A stretch of 64,000 nt of DNA from Apiospora phragmitis (taxonomy: Eukaryota; Ascomycota; Sordariomycetes; Amphisphaeriales; Apiosporaceae), in the NCBI GenBank assembly GCA_038363925.1, contig JAQQWL010000011.1:3224001-3288000 (forward strand), in the 5' to 3' direction. Below the pieces are notes generated by a model that worked only from the letters and a program-made list of their open reading frames with translations, did no database searches and was not told the DNA's origin. Made by a program: the position numbers and the translations under genes. The stretch's first letter is position 1. Each line of letters opens with the position of its first letter. Shown here piece by piece: positions 51,842 to 63,198 of the stretch.

Positions 51842-52601
51842 ATGGTTGAGGCTAATCAATGACTGGCTCGCAGAACTCATCGCCCCTATGACGGTTGTTT
51901 GCTTCATCCTTCTGATGTCCCGGTCGGCTTCTTCTTAGCTTATGTAGAAGTCACCAAAACCTTCCCTGGTATGGCCCAGCTTGCCCTCATTCACGAAATA
52001 GACAGACATTCAATCGGAACAGCTGAATTGTTGACCGTTTTACTTAGTTGTGTCCGTGACACCCTGAGATCCCGTTTTCCACCTAATCTGCTTAACTTCA
52101 ACCTTCAGGATCTCACTCCTTTGTGGCACTTATGCCACTTGTGCCACTGCATACTAGCAATAAAGTTGTACAAGATACCGTAGGCCCTGTCACAAGCAAG
52201 TTGGATATACACTATTTTTGTAGGAACCCCTTGGAGCTTGCCAGGCCGGTCTGCTTGGGGCTGAAACGCATTCTCTTCGAGATTGGCATCGGTAGCATCA
52301 AGTAGGTTAGAAGCTTCTCAGCACCACAAACTTGTATCTTGTAATACAATTTTATGAAAACGTACCTCGGTATGCGCTACCCATCTGTTCGACATTGTGC
52401 TCCTATGCCGATCTCGGCTGCTGGGTCTGTTCCTGGCCATGCATTATTAACATGGGCCCTTGCGCATTTAAGGTTGTCTCCATAATTCTGGTGAGCCTCT
52501 ACTTTCTAGAACGAGGCCGCGAATCTTCGGACCATCAATTCAGTTGTTCAGCCTTGCGTGTCATTTCATGCGCTCTACAACATCACGATACCCTTGCGAT
52601 C
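51842..52601. other. Intergenic
   Basis: No gene recognised between two same-strand genes. Confidence 0.6.
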
Positions 52602-53358
52602 ATGACTGAGACGTCAAACACAGCTGCATCGGCCGCTGGTAGCGCCGGTGCCAATGCCAATGAGTCCTTCAACCGGGAGAAGGAGATGGCCGAGTACGAG
52701 AAGGAGAAGCAGGTAGTCAAGGAACTTCTGCAACGCCGGAACCAGCTCAGTCGAAATATCGTGAGTCTGTTCCTCCCTCGTCGCTTTCTTTCCGATGCTT
52801 CTGGGCCATTCAAGATACTAATGTGTATCGTCTCACAGCTGGGAACTGACAACCGCATTGCCGATATGGAGACCAAATACCTCGACAGTACCCCCGCCGG
52901 CAACATCCTCACGGGCTTCGACAACTACACCAAGGGCTTGACAACGACCTCTGCCCAGCGCCGCAAGGTCGGCGCGATAGAGCAGAACCGCGTGTTCTCG
53001 CGCTCCTCGATATCCTACAACCCCAACAATGTACGTACTCCCCATGGAGGGGCAACCTGAACCCTGTTATTTCATTCAATTCTTACTGACCATGGATGAT
53101 GCCTTCTCCCTCCTCCAGCAAGCTGCCGATACGCCCTCTGGTGCTTCGACCCCCGCGGCTCCCACGCCCGCCTCGACATCGTTTGCCAACAAGGAGAAGA
53201 ACGCCGGCTCGGATGCCCCTACGCCCGGCTCGGCTACCGAGAAGAAGGGCGCGGGTAAGAAGAAGAAGGCTGCTGCCGCCGCCGCTGCTGAGGACAGCGA
53301 GACTGATAGTCGCGAGGTTAAGAAAGTGCGCACTCAGTTTGGTGCTGCCCGCAAGTAG
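52602..53358 (+). CDS. EAF6: NuA4 histone acetyltransferase subunit EAF6
   Basis: EAF6 is a small coiled-coil subunit of the NuA4 (and NuA3-type) acetyltransferases. Exons 52602-52760, 52839-53030 and 53119-53358 sum to 591 nt (196 aa). The coiled coil runs through EMAEYEKEKQVVKELLQRRN to NRIADMETKYLDS. The family hallmark TPAGNILTGFDNYTKG follows, and the tail is basic (GAGKKKKAAAA) after an Ala/Pro/Thr-rich linker. Ends VRTQFGAARK. Frame intact. Confidence 0.93.
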
Positions 53359-53800
53359 TTGTATTATGCGTCAGGTTTTCTTCCTCTTGGCTTGGGAGTA
53401 ATTGGGCTGTGGTCCGCTTGTATCTCGACTTTGCGTATATGGCGTTAGTATGGCATTAAAATGATACCCTTTTGAATTTGGCACGCAATTGGCGTTATGG
53501 CAAGGGAACGGGCCGAGCTGATGGGGTGGGAGATCTGACTTAACCAACACATGATTGTCTTCGCGCATTTTATACGAGCTACCCATATCTAAGGCTTAAT
53601 TTGTAGGTGTAGCTCGTATAGGTATATTTGCAATAAGAGGACGTATCATTTGAACAAAAAGACGATTCACCTGACCAAGAAGACAATTTAGTGGTTGGGG
53701 TTCCTCCAGGAACCAATTTATTTAAATAATATTTCTATCTTTCTCCCTCTTTCTCTCTCTCTCTTTCGTTCTCTCTCTGTGTCTCTGTGTCTCTTTCTCT
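53359..53800. other. Intergenic with pyrimidine repeat
   Basis: Convergent 3' flanks; (TC)n/(TG)n-rich tract at about 53738-53805. No gene. Confidence 0.7.
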
Positions 53801-53805
53801 CTATA
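53738..53805. repeat. TC/TG-rich microsatellite
   Basis: Compound run of TCTCTC, TTTC and TGTGTC units just beyond the stop codon of the small gene at 53801-54103. Confidence 0.85.
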
Positions 53806-54103
53806 CGGCCTCTCCGGCCTCGCCGGAGACGACCCGGCGGTGCACCTCGGGCTTGGTGTCATTGCCGACGGTGGCGCCGGCCACGGCGGCGTCCATCATC
53901 TTTTGGAAGGCCGCGGCGCCGGCCGCGATGGCCTCCGTCATAGCGGCGATCTTGGCCGCCTCGCCCTCCCGGGCCTCTCCCTCCTCGGCCTTCTTGGCCA
54001 TGCCCTTGCGGGCGCGCTTCCAGATGCAATCGGCGATCGTAACGACGCCGCCCACGCCGCCCGCCACGCCGGCAATCACCCCCACCTTGGTCCAGGTGTC
54101 CAT
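53801..54103 (-). CDS. Small hypothetical protein, tandem member A
   Basis: 100 aa from MDTWTKVGVIAGVAGGVGGV, a Gly/Val-rich N-terminal helix that could enter a membrane. It is followed by a charged helix (KRARKGMAKKAEEGEAREGE) and an Ala-rich helix. The same frame is open further upstream, but I start at 54103 for two reasons. The related gene at 54804 starts the same way (MD-x-W-x-K-x-G). Also, a CA-repeat leader precedes both ATGs. Function unknown. Residual doubt about whether translation begins upstream at the 173-codon form. Confidence 0.5.
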   Translation of the reverse strand: MDTWTKVGVIAGVAGGVGGVVTIADCIWKRARKGMAKKAEEGEAREGEAAKIAAMTEAIAAGAAAFQKMMDAAVAGATVGNDTKPEVHRRVVSGEAGEAV

Positions 54104-54136
54104 TGTGCGTGTGTGTGCGTGCGTGTGTGTGTGTGT
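54104..54136. repeat. (TG)n/(CA)n microsatellite in leader
   Basis: Runs of GTGTGTGT and GTGCGTGC immediately upstream of the ATG at 54103. Confidence 0.9.
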
Positions 54137-54391
54137 CCCCTCGCCGGAAAATATACGGCGCCGCATGTCGGCGGCGGCGGCGGTGGTAGTGTTGACGCCG
54201 GCGACCGCTCCGTCTAACATCGCCTTGGGTACGGCGTAGATGGCCTGGGGTTGTTCGAACTCCTTGGCGAGGCTCTGGGCACTCTCATCGGTGTGCCGGA
54301 GGGGCACATACTTCCATAACATGGTGTGCTTGTGATCCCAGCCTGAAGTTAGGGTAATGCTACTGGCACGTCCGCCGCAGGCGAACAGGAT

Positions 54392-54804
54392 TTACAATGC
54401 CGCCATATATTGAATCGTGGTAGTCCATAAAGAGGTGCCGTGCTTTAATGCCGTCTGCATCATCTTGATACACATGGTGAAAACAAGCGATCCGGACAAG
54501 GAATTCTTCTCGTGACCGGATAGGTAGGTTACGCTACCTTCGCGGACCAGCTCATCTATCTCAGACTCTGCAACGAAACAATTAGAACATGGCAACTGTG
54601 GAGGATTGTGTACGAGGAAACATACTGAGGCTGCGCACGTCAGCCGATGTGCTGCTGGCGCCGGCGACGGTGGGCTGAGGGTTGGCCAAACCCTCCTCGG
54701 CCTTCTTGCCCTTGCCACTGCTCTTGTCCTTGCGGACGCACATGATAATCGTTACGTTCAGCGCGACCCCGCCGATGAACCCCGGCCTTGTTCCAGCCGT
54801 CCAT
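54392..54804 (-). CDS. Small hypothetical protein, tandem member B
   Basis: Exons 54626-54804 and 54392-54567. Starts MDGWNKAG, then IGGVALNVTIIMCV (hydrophobic helix) and a basic stretch (RKDKSSGKGKKAEEGL). The second exon (ESEIDELVREGSVTYLSGHE) ends QYMAAL. The C4 at 54780-54783 has one base too many; removing it gives 354 nt (117 aa) and aligns MDGWNKAGFIGGV with MDTWTKVGVIAGV of the gene 700 bp downstream. The two are probably old tandem duplicates. Function unknown. Confidence 0.55.
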
Positions 54805-55176
54805 CTTGTGTGTATGTGTGGACCGGGATGTGTGGACATCTAGGAGAAGAAGAGAGGCCGAGGATTTGAAGTAGGATGTTGTTGGCCGAAGTGTGGTTGA
54901 TGGTAGTGAGGATGATGAGGCGTGTGCTCGGCTTGGGTGTGTCAAGGGCTTAGACATTAAGTTGAGAAGCAAGAAAGTATTCGAGGAGAAGTTGAAAGTC
55001 CTGAGTTTGTAAATAAGTAATGAGATTCAGGACGTTTACTTAGCTGGGTACTTACCTAAGTATATGCCCCCACGGAATGGAAGGAACCAGACACCCTGTG
55101 ATGTCTAATATTATATACAGCAACAATAACAACAACAATAACAACAAAAGGGACTAAGAATCTACCTGCCCCAATA
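54805..55176. other. Intergenic with AAC/AAT repeat
   Basis: Contains a low-complexity run of ACA/ATAACA units at about 55120-55147 and a TACTTACCTAAGTA motif near 55048-55061. No gene. Confidence 0.7.
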
Positions 55177-56064
55177 TCACACCCTCCCCAAGATCCTGTT
55201 GAACAAACGCTTCCAGATTGTACTCTTGTGCTCCTTCCGTACCGTCGCAGGTGCCGTCTTCGCAGGTGCCGCCGTAGCTGCCGTCGTAGCTGTTGCCGTA
55301 GGTGCTTTGCCCTCAGTCAGGCGGTTGCAAACCAGCCCTACCTGGCGATTGACCGTGGAGACGATGAAGTGAGCCCATGCCTGCGCCGCGAGGTAGCTTC
55401 TGTACTCCTTTTCCACCATAATCCAGTCCATGGTTTTCGTAACGGCATTCACCATGATACCGACGACTTGTGCTATCGCGATTGGTCGCTCCAGTCCAAT
55501 CACCTCGACAACTTCGTTGAAGTACTTGTCCATGTCACTCTGGACGAGTGGTTTGGCCAGGTCCAGGTCCAGGCCGACCTTTGCGTATGGGTCATCATTT
55601 ATATAGAAGCCGGCACGGCCGCACAGTTGAAAAATGCGTTCATAAATGCCGGTATCGACCAGGTCAAGCGTGGAATAGCCCCCAAGTGTCTCGGATAGCT
55701 CGTCAAGCACTTTATGCATCAGCTCCATCACCATATCGAAGTGTCTGGTAAGAAGTGGTAGGCCTGCACGTGCCATGAATCGAGCGGCATCACAGCGGGC
55801 TACAACGGAGCGACAGCCCGAATCTTCGTAGGCTGGTGGTGGCTGTTCCGGCGTAGGATTCGCTCCTGTGCTTTTGTCAGTTGCAGGTGCGTTGGTTGGA
55901 GTTTCCGCAGCACATCCATTCTCGGCAACGGCAAAAGTGATCCAGGCAGGAGCATCGCTGCATTCCTCCTTATCCTCTTCCTTCTTCGAGAGCGGGGCTG
56001 AAAGAGATCGATCTTGCATCTTGTGATTCTTTCGCATCTTCTGGTTACGTTTAGTTGTTCGCAT
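55177..56064 (-). CDS. Hypothetical helical protein
   Basis: Intact single exon of 295 aa. N-terminus very basic (MRTTKRNQKMRKNHKMQDRS), then a Pro/Thr/Ala-rich segment. The helical central domain includes FMARAGLPLLTRHFDMVMEL, LDELSETLGGYSTLDLVD and DLAKPLVQSDMDKYFNEVVE. An Ala/Thr-rich stretch and a basic tail (STIWKRLFNRILGRV) follow. No family recognised. It adjoins the two small tandem genes on the same strand and shares their Ala/Thr-rich style, but I see no alignable motif. Confidence 0.65.
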   Translation of the reverse strand: MRTTKRNQKMRKNHKMQDRSLSAPLSKKEEDKEECSDAPAWITFAVAENGCAAETPTNAPATDKSTGANPTPEQPPPAYEDSGCRSVVARCDAARFMARAGLPLLTRHFDMVMELMHKVLDELSETLGGYSTLDLVDTGIYERIFQLCGRAGFYINDDPYAKVGLDLDLAKPLVQSDMDKYFNEVVEVIGLERPIAIAQVVGIMVNAVTKTMDWIMVEKEYRSYLAAQAWAHFIVSTVNRQVGLVCNRLTEGKAPTATATTAATAAPAKTAPATVRKEHKSTIWKRLFNRILGRV

Positions 56065-56653
56065 GGAAGATGGAGCTCAAGGGTGGTTGAAACTTGGTCT
56101 TATATACAATTACCTACTCACACATCTCCGTTACCATAATAAAGCGTTGATCATACTTTGAACTTTCAATGTCTCCGATCTGCGTGAGTTTCTTACTCTC
56201 GAGGACTGTATACGATAGGGTTCGATATAGCACTGGGTGCTCTTGAACTGTGTACCTACATGTTAGGTAGTTACGACTCACCGCGGGTTTTGTGCATTTG
56301 GGTTTATGTAGGTACCTGTCTACTCCGTACTATGCATCTAATCACATTATGAAATAATCCAATGTATTAATGCATTGGGCCCGGAGCCACAGGGGTTCCA
56401 CTGCGGGAATCGGGGACGAGGCGGGATCTCGTGTTGATAGGTTGTCAGTCACACGTTAATAAGGTACGTTGCAGATGCACTTACAGAACCTACTTCTGTA
56501 GCACTTTGTTTGGTCCCTCCATTTATGCTTCGTCGAACCTCCTTCTTGCTGATTCAGTCATCTCGTCTGACTCGGCACCTAGCCAGAAGAAATAAGTGGT
56601 CGCCCGTCTCTCATCATTGCCGTTTTCCTCCTCTCGTAGTGCATCACTCAACC
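56065..56653. other. Intergenic, divergent promoters
   Basis: Promoters of the hypothetical gene (-) and the peptidase (+). TACCTACATGTTAGGTAG motif near 56253-56270. Confidence 0.6.
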
Positions 56654-58572
56654 ATGACCATCATGGCCAAGTTCACACCCGAGGCCATGCTCTCGGCCCC
56701 GCGCCGCTCCTCGGCCACACCGAACGCTACCGGAACCTTGGCTCTCTACACTGGTCAGTATATATCGTTTCTTTCGTCACGTGCCTCCCTTCTCTCGTTC
56801 TATTACAGTGAGGATTTACAGCTAATATGTCTCCTTCTCAGTCTCGACCTATTCCTTTGAGTCTCAGTCAAAGAGCTCTGCTCTCAAGGTCCTCGACATC
56901 AAGTCGGGCCAGTCTACCACCTTCTTTGAGGATGCTGCTGCCTTCAACGAGCCGACATGGATCTCGGACTCTGAGTTTGTCCTTGTCAAGAAAGGGGATA
57001 AGGGCTCCAGCCTGGTGGTGGCCGATGCCACCAAGTCAGGATCCGAGTATGTGAATCTGCTTTTCTTATGATAGAGGAAATCCACCTTCCGTGCCTGGTT
57101 GGCCACGGGACCGAAGCCCGGCAGACGAGTACTGACTGCTACAGGCCCCGTGAAATCCAAGCGTTCGACGGCTCAATATCCAATCTGAAGGCGCACAAGA
57201 TCGGTCAGGACACTGTGGCTATTGCTTGCTCTGCACTCGCCACGCCCTCAGGTGGAGATGTACAATCCGGCCAATGACAAGAAGCCCTTGTCCTCGGCTA
57301 GGGGTATATACCAAGCTTTTCGTGCGCCATTGGGATACGTATGTAACCGAGAACAAGTCGGCCATCTGGTACGGTGCCCTCAAGAAGGACAATGATTCGT
57401 GGAAGCTGCAGGAGCCGGGCCTAGTGAACGCGCTGGCCGGTACCCAGCTCGAATCTCCCTTTCCTCCCTTTGGCGGCGCAAGTGACTACGATATCGGCAG
57501 CCAGGGGCTGGCTTTCGTCTCCAGCGATCCCGAGATCAACCCGGCGATTTACACGAGAACGAATGTGTATTACGTGCCCCTGAAAACATTCACCGAGAAA
57601 GCTCCCGTAGCTCAGGAGATCAAGACCGGCCACCTGCAGGGCTACAGTATGACGCCTGTCTTCTCTCACGATGGGAAGCAGCTCGCGTTCAAGCGCATGC
57701 GCCACCGACAGTACGAGTCGGACAAACCTCGCCTGATGGTCGTGCCCGACATCAAGGATCTCAGTAATGTTCAGGAGTTCTACAAATCGGATGACGGCGA
57801 AGGCAGCTGGGACCAGCGACCGGATGCAATCGTCTGGAGCAAGGACGACTCCGACTTGTTCGTCTCGGCTGAGTATCATGGCCGCACCTTGCTCTACAGA
57901 CTGCCCTCATCGCCCTGAAGGCAGCTCAGAAGCTGCCTGTGCAGATCACCAATGAGGGTTCGGTACGAGACGTTGTCAACTTGGGAGATGACTCTGATCG
58001 GCTACTGATCCATTCCAACTCCTTGATCGATGGTTCGGAATATTCGGTTGTAGACCCGCAAGCCTCGGCCGTGTCGCTCGTATCGTCAGCCTCTAAGCAA
58101 GGCAAGTCTTTCGGTCTGTCCAAGTCACAGGTATCCGACATCTGGTTCCAAGGCGACGGCGACTACAAGGTTCATGCGCTGGTCATGAAGCCCTCCAACT
58201 TTGACCCTTCCAAGAAATACCCGCTGGCGATGTTGATCCACGGAGGCCCGCAGGGCGCTTGGGGAGACTCGTGGAGCACACGTTGGAACCCGGCCATCTT
58301 TGGTAAGTTGACTTGCGAGAACTCAGCTCACACATCCAATCCTAATAGCCCAACACTCTAAGCGTGTACCTACTGACACCTTCTGAAATGTAGCCGAGGC
58401 TGGCTACGTAGCTGTGATGCCAAACCCGACCGGTTCTACCGGCTATGGCCAGAAGCTGACGGACGCCATCGGCTGCGACTGGGGCGGCCGCCCCTACAAG
58501 GACCTCGAGAACTGCTTCGAGTACATCGCCAAGAACATGGAGTACGTCGACACGGACCGCGCCGTCGGCCTG

Positions 58573-58608
<36 letters not shown>

Positions 58609-59144
58609 CAGGGCCACCCGCTCGGCCGCAAGTTCAAGGCCCTCGTCTGCCACGACGGAATCTTCTCCACCATGAACGACTGGGCCACCGAGGAGCTCTT
58701 CTTCGTCATCCACGACATGGGCGGCACCATCTGGGACAACCGCGCCATGTACGAGAAGTGGGACCCCGCCCGCTTCACCGAGAACTGGGCCACGCCCCAG
58801 CTCATCATCCACGGCGAGCTCGACTACCGCCTGCCCATCACCGAGGGCCTCGCCGCCTTCAACGTGCTGCAGACAAGAGGCGTGCCGAGCCGGCTGTTGA
58901 TGTTCCCCGATGAGAACCACGTAAGGCTTTGCTTCCCCTTTTACTTCTTCTAATCAAGGGATACCAATTCCGTTCCGGGACGACTCAGAAAGGATCGCTG
59001 GCTGACAAGAACAATCCGTGACAATAGTGGGTGTTAAAGCACGAAAACAGCCTCGTATGGCATAAAGAGGTTCTGGGTTGGATCAATCACTATAGCGACT
59101 TGGAAGAAAACGCTGATATCGCAAAGGGTATTCCAAGGAGATAA
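56654..59144 (+). CDS. Dipeptidyl-peptidase 5-like serine peptidase (S9)
   Basis: Prolyl-oligopeptidase-family (S9) enzyme releasing dipeptides, with an N-terminal beta-propeller and a C-terminal alpha/beta-hydrolase domain. Exons from 56654 or 56663 to 56753, 56842-57046, 57145-58302, 58394-58920 and 59028-59144. Propeller: KLFVRHWDTYV, SPFPPFGGASDYD. Catalytic part: LIHGGPQGAWGDSWSTRWNP, nucleophile GASYGGY, acid region HGELDYRLP, and His in FPDENH followed by WVLKHENSLVWH. Three indels: a surplus base near 57250, a surplus G in 57301-57304, and a missing base near 57913. The net correction from the second ATG gives 2097 nt (698 aa). The well-known secreted fungal members begin with a signal peptide; this one starts MAKFTPEAMLSAPRRS with none visible, so an intracellular form is likely. 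Confidence 0.9.
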
Positions 59145-59477
59145 TCAGGCTTGTATCGTTGCCATGTATCCTACTGATGGAAGCAGGTTTGGATACTGCG
59201 GCGTTACGAGAGTTACTAAAACAGAACTTCGGTGATTACAACTGTTTTTGTCTTTCCCTTATGAATCGGGCCAGAAGATATTAGATTGATTGTCTGTAAT
59301 TTTGAGTAGGGCTCAGTTGAAAAAGGGAGGTCTAATCAGCTAGCTAAGGAATTCAAAGCACACCACACATGGAAGTTGATACCCACGACCAGAAACAAGC
59401 AACGTGTTGGCGTGAACTGCGAATAGCCCCTTTCTTCCCACACTCCTCTGCCATCACGTGTACATGTAAATCCGATA
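59145..59477. other. Intergenic between convergent genes
   Basis: 3' flanks, no gene. Confidence 0.7.
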
Positions 59478-60565
59478 TTATCTTCGCAACATGTGTCGGC
59501 ATATATCATGGGCACCTAAAACCTCACCGTTCTCTAATCGCAAAAGTTCCCCGGAAATGAACGTCATGTCCATGCCATCTAGTGCCCTGAAGAATATGTC
59601 GCCTGTAAGGGGCTTGCCGGTGGACCCTTTGAGTAGGATGATAGGGACCACACCGCTCTTAGGATGAGGCTTGCAACGCTTTTCTCGTAGCGTTACGTAT
59701 TGAGGGCAGCGCTTAATAAGCGTTTCTTGCAGGAATTCGGCCACCAAGGGGTGCAGTTGCCCATGAACCCCCACAAGAAATCCTCTTCGTTCATTGGTTT
59801 CTGATTATCATAAGCATCTTGATGCCTGTCGAACTGTCGCAAGAATCTCCTAATGGCCTTAGGTGGGCGTTTGATATAATCTGGAGCATTTGTTGCCTCT
59901 CCAGGTGTTGGGATGCCTGCTGCTGGACAGGTGGCTTCTGTGAGGTCCTGGTCAGTTTGCAGGCTTTTGGGGAGCTTCGTGGTGTGTAATTTACCACCAT
60001 GGAGTCTTGCGTCCGCAATGTCTGCCTTGAGAGCCTGTAACGTATCTTGCATGTCTTGGCATTGAACCTGCACCTGTTGAATATTCATTCGACTGGCTTG
60101 GTGCTGTTCTTCAGAATCCAGCTTCATGTTCTCTATGGCCTTTCGATTAGTCGCTCCTTCTGCGTCCCAAGTGTAACGGTGATCCTCCAATGTGTTTCTC
60201 AGACGTTCGAAGTCTCGAGACATTGCCGAAAAGTTGTCGTCCAGTGCTTGGGCAAGCTCCTTCTGGCGCTTTTCGACGTCTCCTGTTTGGCTCTCGAATG
60301 CGTCCAATCTAAACATGGCATCTTCTTGCCGTTTGGTTGCAAGAGCAACCACATTGCTGAGGGCTTCTTTCTGTTTCTGGAGCGAATCCTCTAATGCGTG
60401 GATTTTCGAATCACTCAAGTTGGACTTGCCTTGCAACGCATTGATTTGTTGAGATTGTCCAAAGGATATCAACCCCGCTAGTTTACCAGACTTGGCGGAA
60501 CTGCCAGTTGCCTTTCTTACTCTATCCAGCCTACCCCCTGCTTTGCCTTTATTCAAAGAAGCCAT
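59478..60565 (-). CDS. Hypothetical coiled-coil protein
   Basis: Starts MASLNKGKAGGRLDRVRKAT. Residues of about 45-190 are a long coiled coil (IHALEDSLQKQKEALSNVVA, DVEKRQKELAQALDDNF, SRDFERLRNTLEDH, QQVQVQCQDMQDTLQALKAD). After a hinge with RPPKAIRRFLRQFDRHQDAY, a short globular part ends VVPIILLKGSTGKPLTGDIF and LLRLENGEVLGAHDICRHML. The C run at 59768-59772 lacks one base; adding it turns 1088 nt into 1089 (362 aa) and joins the two frames. No family recognised. The architecture resembles proteins with a coiled coil plus a small C-terminal module often encoded near STAND/NLR-type genes, but that is only a loose impression. Confidence 0.6.
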
Positions 60566-61703
60566 GGCGTAGCTTCGCCACAGAGGGCTGGGTGAGTGAT
60601 ACGACCAGAGACAGATGACAGACGGACAAAAGTGGCATGTGAGTGCACACAGAGGGAGCAGTAGGATGACGTAGTAGTTTGGAGGTTCTTGATGCCTGCC
60701 TTGGATGGGTGACTATGTCGGAGATAGAACTAAGAGCAACCAGGTGATGAATGGATTTGTTCACCTGGAGTGGGAGAGATGGAGAGAGGAGAGGTGGGAC
60801 GACGCAGCCGTTTACTTGCTGGCATGTTTCATGAAAACAGGCAAGCGCTTGCCTAGTACGAAGGTATGCATTGTTAGTTCTTGCCCACTTCTTGCCCAAC
60901 TTTGAACCTTCCATACCTACCTCCCAAAGGAAATGGGAAGTGGAAGGTAGTAGTAGGTGGTTGACGGCAGGTGCCAGTATCAGCTGGGTCGTGAGTTGCA
61001 CCTTCCCGGTAACTGAGCAAAAGGCGTGTATGCTTCAATTAATAAAAAGGGACCTTGGTTGTACTCGTCCAGTGTGGTTGATGACATGTGCATGTATTAT
61101 TGATGTAAGTATAGGTAAGCATTTCCCATCCGCAACGGGCTTGACGAATTTAGAAAGTCTCACCTATTGTAGAATACTGAAGTTAGGAGCCACAACACCT
61201 TCGGTGGTCGACTGCATGTAAACAACCTACAGAATGCAAATGGTGAGAAATTACAGAGGGCAAGGAACCACTCACTCAAACGCATCAGTCACTTGCAAGC
61301 GGATAGAAGAGATTACGTAGTTTTTTAGGACATTTATTCGCAAGAGAAAAAAGCTTCTGGCCTAGGTACAGAGACGAATGAGAAGGCAGAACGATTCTAG
61401 TCGGCAAATCCTTGCAGGACCATAGATCGTGCTTCCCTTGTGCATTATTAAGCACCTAGTACTTTGGCGGAAGCTCCAGATGCATCAAAACTTTTTCTTG
61501 CCCGTCACGACCGTCATTCATTACTGGAAACTCCCCAGTATAACGCCCGAAAGACAGACAAGACTTCACCGCCGTCTATCAAACCACCATGCGGCGGCCC
61601 CTTCTCAAAGAGGAGCCACCACCAATGCGCGCGCGAGAGTGAAAACTGTATTCCCTATGCAACCGAGATGGGGGTGTTGGGTATCGCCGTGTGCGTGTCG
61701 GGT
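60566..61703. other. Intergenic
   Basis: Promoter of the coiled-coil gene and 3' flank of eIF4A. No gene accepted. Confidence 0.6.
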
Positions 61704-63198
61704 TTAGATGAGGTCGGCAACGTTCATGGGCATCTCCTCGATCTGAGTGCTGTAGAACTGTTCGATTTCGCGCATCATACGGACATCATCGGCCGTAACG
61801 AAGTTGATGGCAACACCCTTTCGGCCGAAACGACCACCACGACCAATACGGTGGATGTAGTTCTCACGGTTGGCCGGGAGATCGTAGTTGATGACCAGCG
61901 AGACCTGCTGGACATCGATACCACGGGCCAGAAGATCAGTGGCGATCAGGACACGCGAGGAGCCGGATCGGAACTCCTTCATAATCAGATCACGCTGACC
62001 CTGGTCCATGTCACCGTGCATGGCGGAGACAGTGAAGTCACGGGCAGTGAGCTTGTCGGTGAGCCAGTCAACCTTTCTGCGGGTGTTGCAGAAAATGACG
62101 GCCTGAGTAATGGTAACCGTCTCGTAGAGATCGGACAGGGTGTCCAGCTTCCACTCCTCCTTCTCAACAGCAATGTAGAACTGCTTGATACCTTCCAGGG
62201 TAAGCTCGTCCTTCTTGACGAGAATGCGGACGGGGTCACGCATGAACTTGGTGGTGACCTCAAGGACATCCTGGGGCATGGTAGCCGACAGAAGGACGAC
62301 CTGGGTAGACTGCGGGAGAAGCTGGAAGATGTCGTAGATTTGCTCGGTGAAACCACGCTACAAGCAGGTTAGCATACCTGGGTCTTTAGGCATTGCGCCA
62401 GGACAACTTACAGAAAGCATCTCATCGGCCTCGTCGAGAACGAACATCTTCATGCTGTCGGTCTTGAGGAAACGACGCTGGATCATGTCTTGGACACGGC
62501 CGGGGGTACCGACGACGACCTGAGGACCATCCTGGAGGGCCTTCATATCGTCACGGACGCTGGTACCACCAATGCAGGCATGGCACTCAATCTGCATGAA
62601 ATCACCAATGGCGATAACAACCTTCTGGATCTGCTGAGCCAGCTCGCGAGTGGGCGCAAGGATCAGAGCCTGGCACTGCTTAACGGCGGGGTCGATCTTC
62701 TGGAGAGTCGAGATGGAGAAAGTAGCAGTCTTGCCAGTACCAGACTGGGCCTGGGCAATGACATCGTGACCTGGCGGCGAACAATGTTAATATTTGACAT
62801 GTTAATTTCGGGAGTGTAGTGTATGCTTACCCTTGATAACGGGCATGATGGCGCGCTGCTGGATAGCAGAAGGGCGCTCGAAACCGTAGGCGTAGATACC
62901 ACGAAGGAGCTCGGCCTTCAGGGCCATCTCATCGAAAGAGTCGACGGTTTCATCGTAGTTAGACTCGATCTGGGCTGGAAGAGAGCATAGATGTTAGCAT
63001 GGAGTAGACGAATGTTCGATAATTGTGAACAGTGTCTCTTTGACCGCCAAATAACCCCGCGGCAAAAATCCCACGAACCACCTCTTGGACACATGGAAAT
63101 CGCCGCGCAGCAATCGAGACAAAAAAAAAGAGAGAGCAAAATGCTATTGGCGGTGACTTACTGTCCGGAATATCCTCCAGACCCTTATCGGCAGCCAT
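61704..63198 (-). CDS. TIF1: Translation initiation factor eIF4A
   Basis: DEAD-box RNA helicase of the eIF4F cap-binding complex. Exons 63162-63198, 62831-62974, 62412-62770 and 61704-62357 sum to 1194 nt (397 aa), the standard length. Motifs in order: Q motif [21 protein letters not shown], Ia PTRELAQQ, Ib [36 protein letters not shown] and [15 protein letters not shown]. Ends MPMNVADLI. Frame intact; very strong codon bias, as expected for an abundant protein. The 302-codon frame on the other strand (61464-62372) is a mirror of this bias, not a gene. Confidence 0.97.

Noticed and set aside
58342..58920. 192-codon minus-strand frame
   Set aside because: Antisense to the catalytic domain of the peptidase, which has clear S9 motifs.
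61464..62372. 302-codon plus-strand frame
   Set aside because: Exactly antisense to eIF4A; strong codon bias on one strand often opens a mirror frame. No family motifs.
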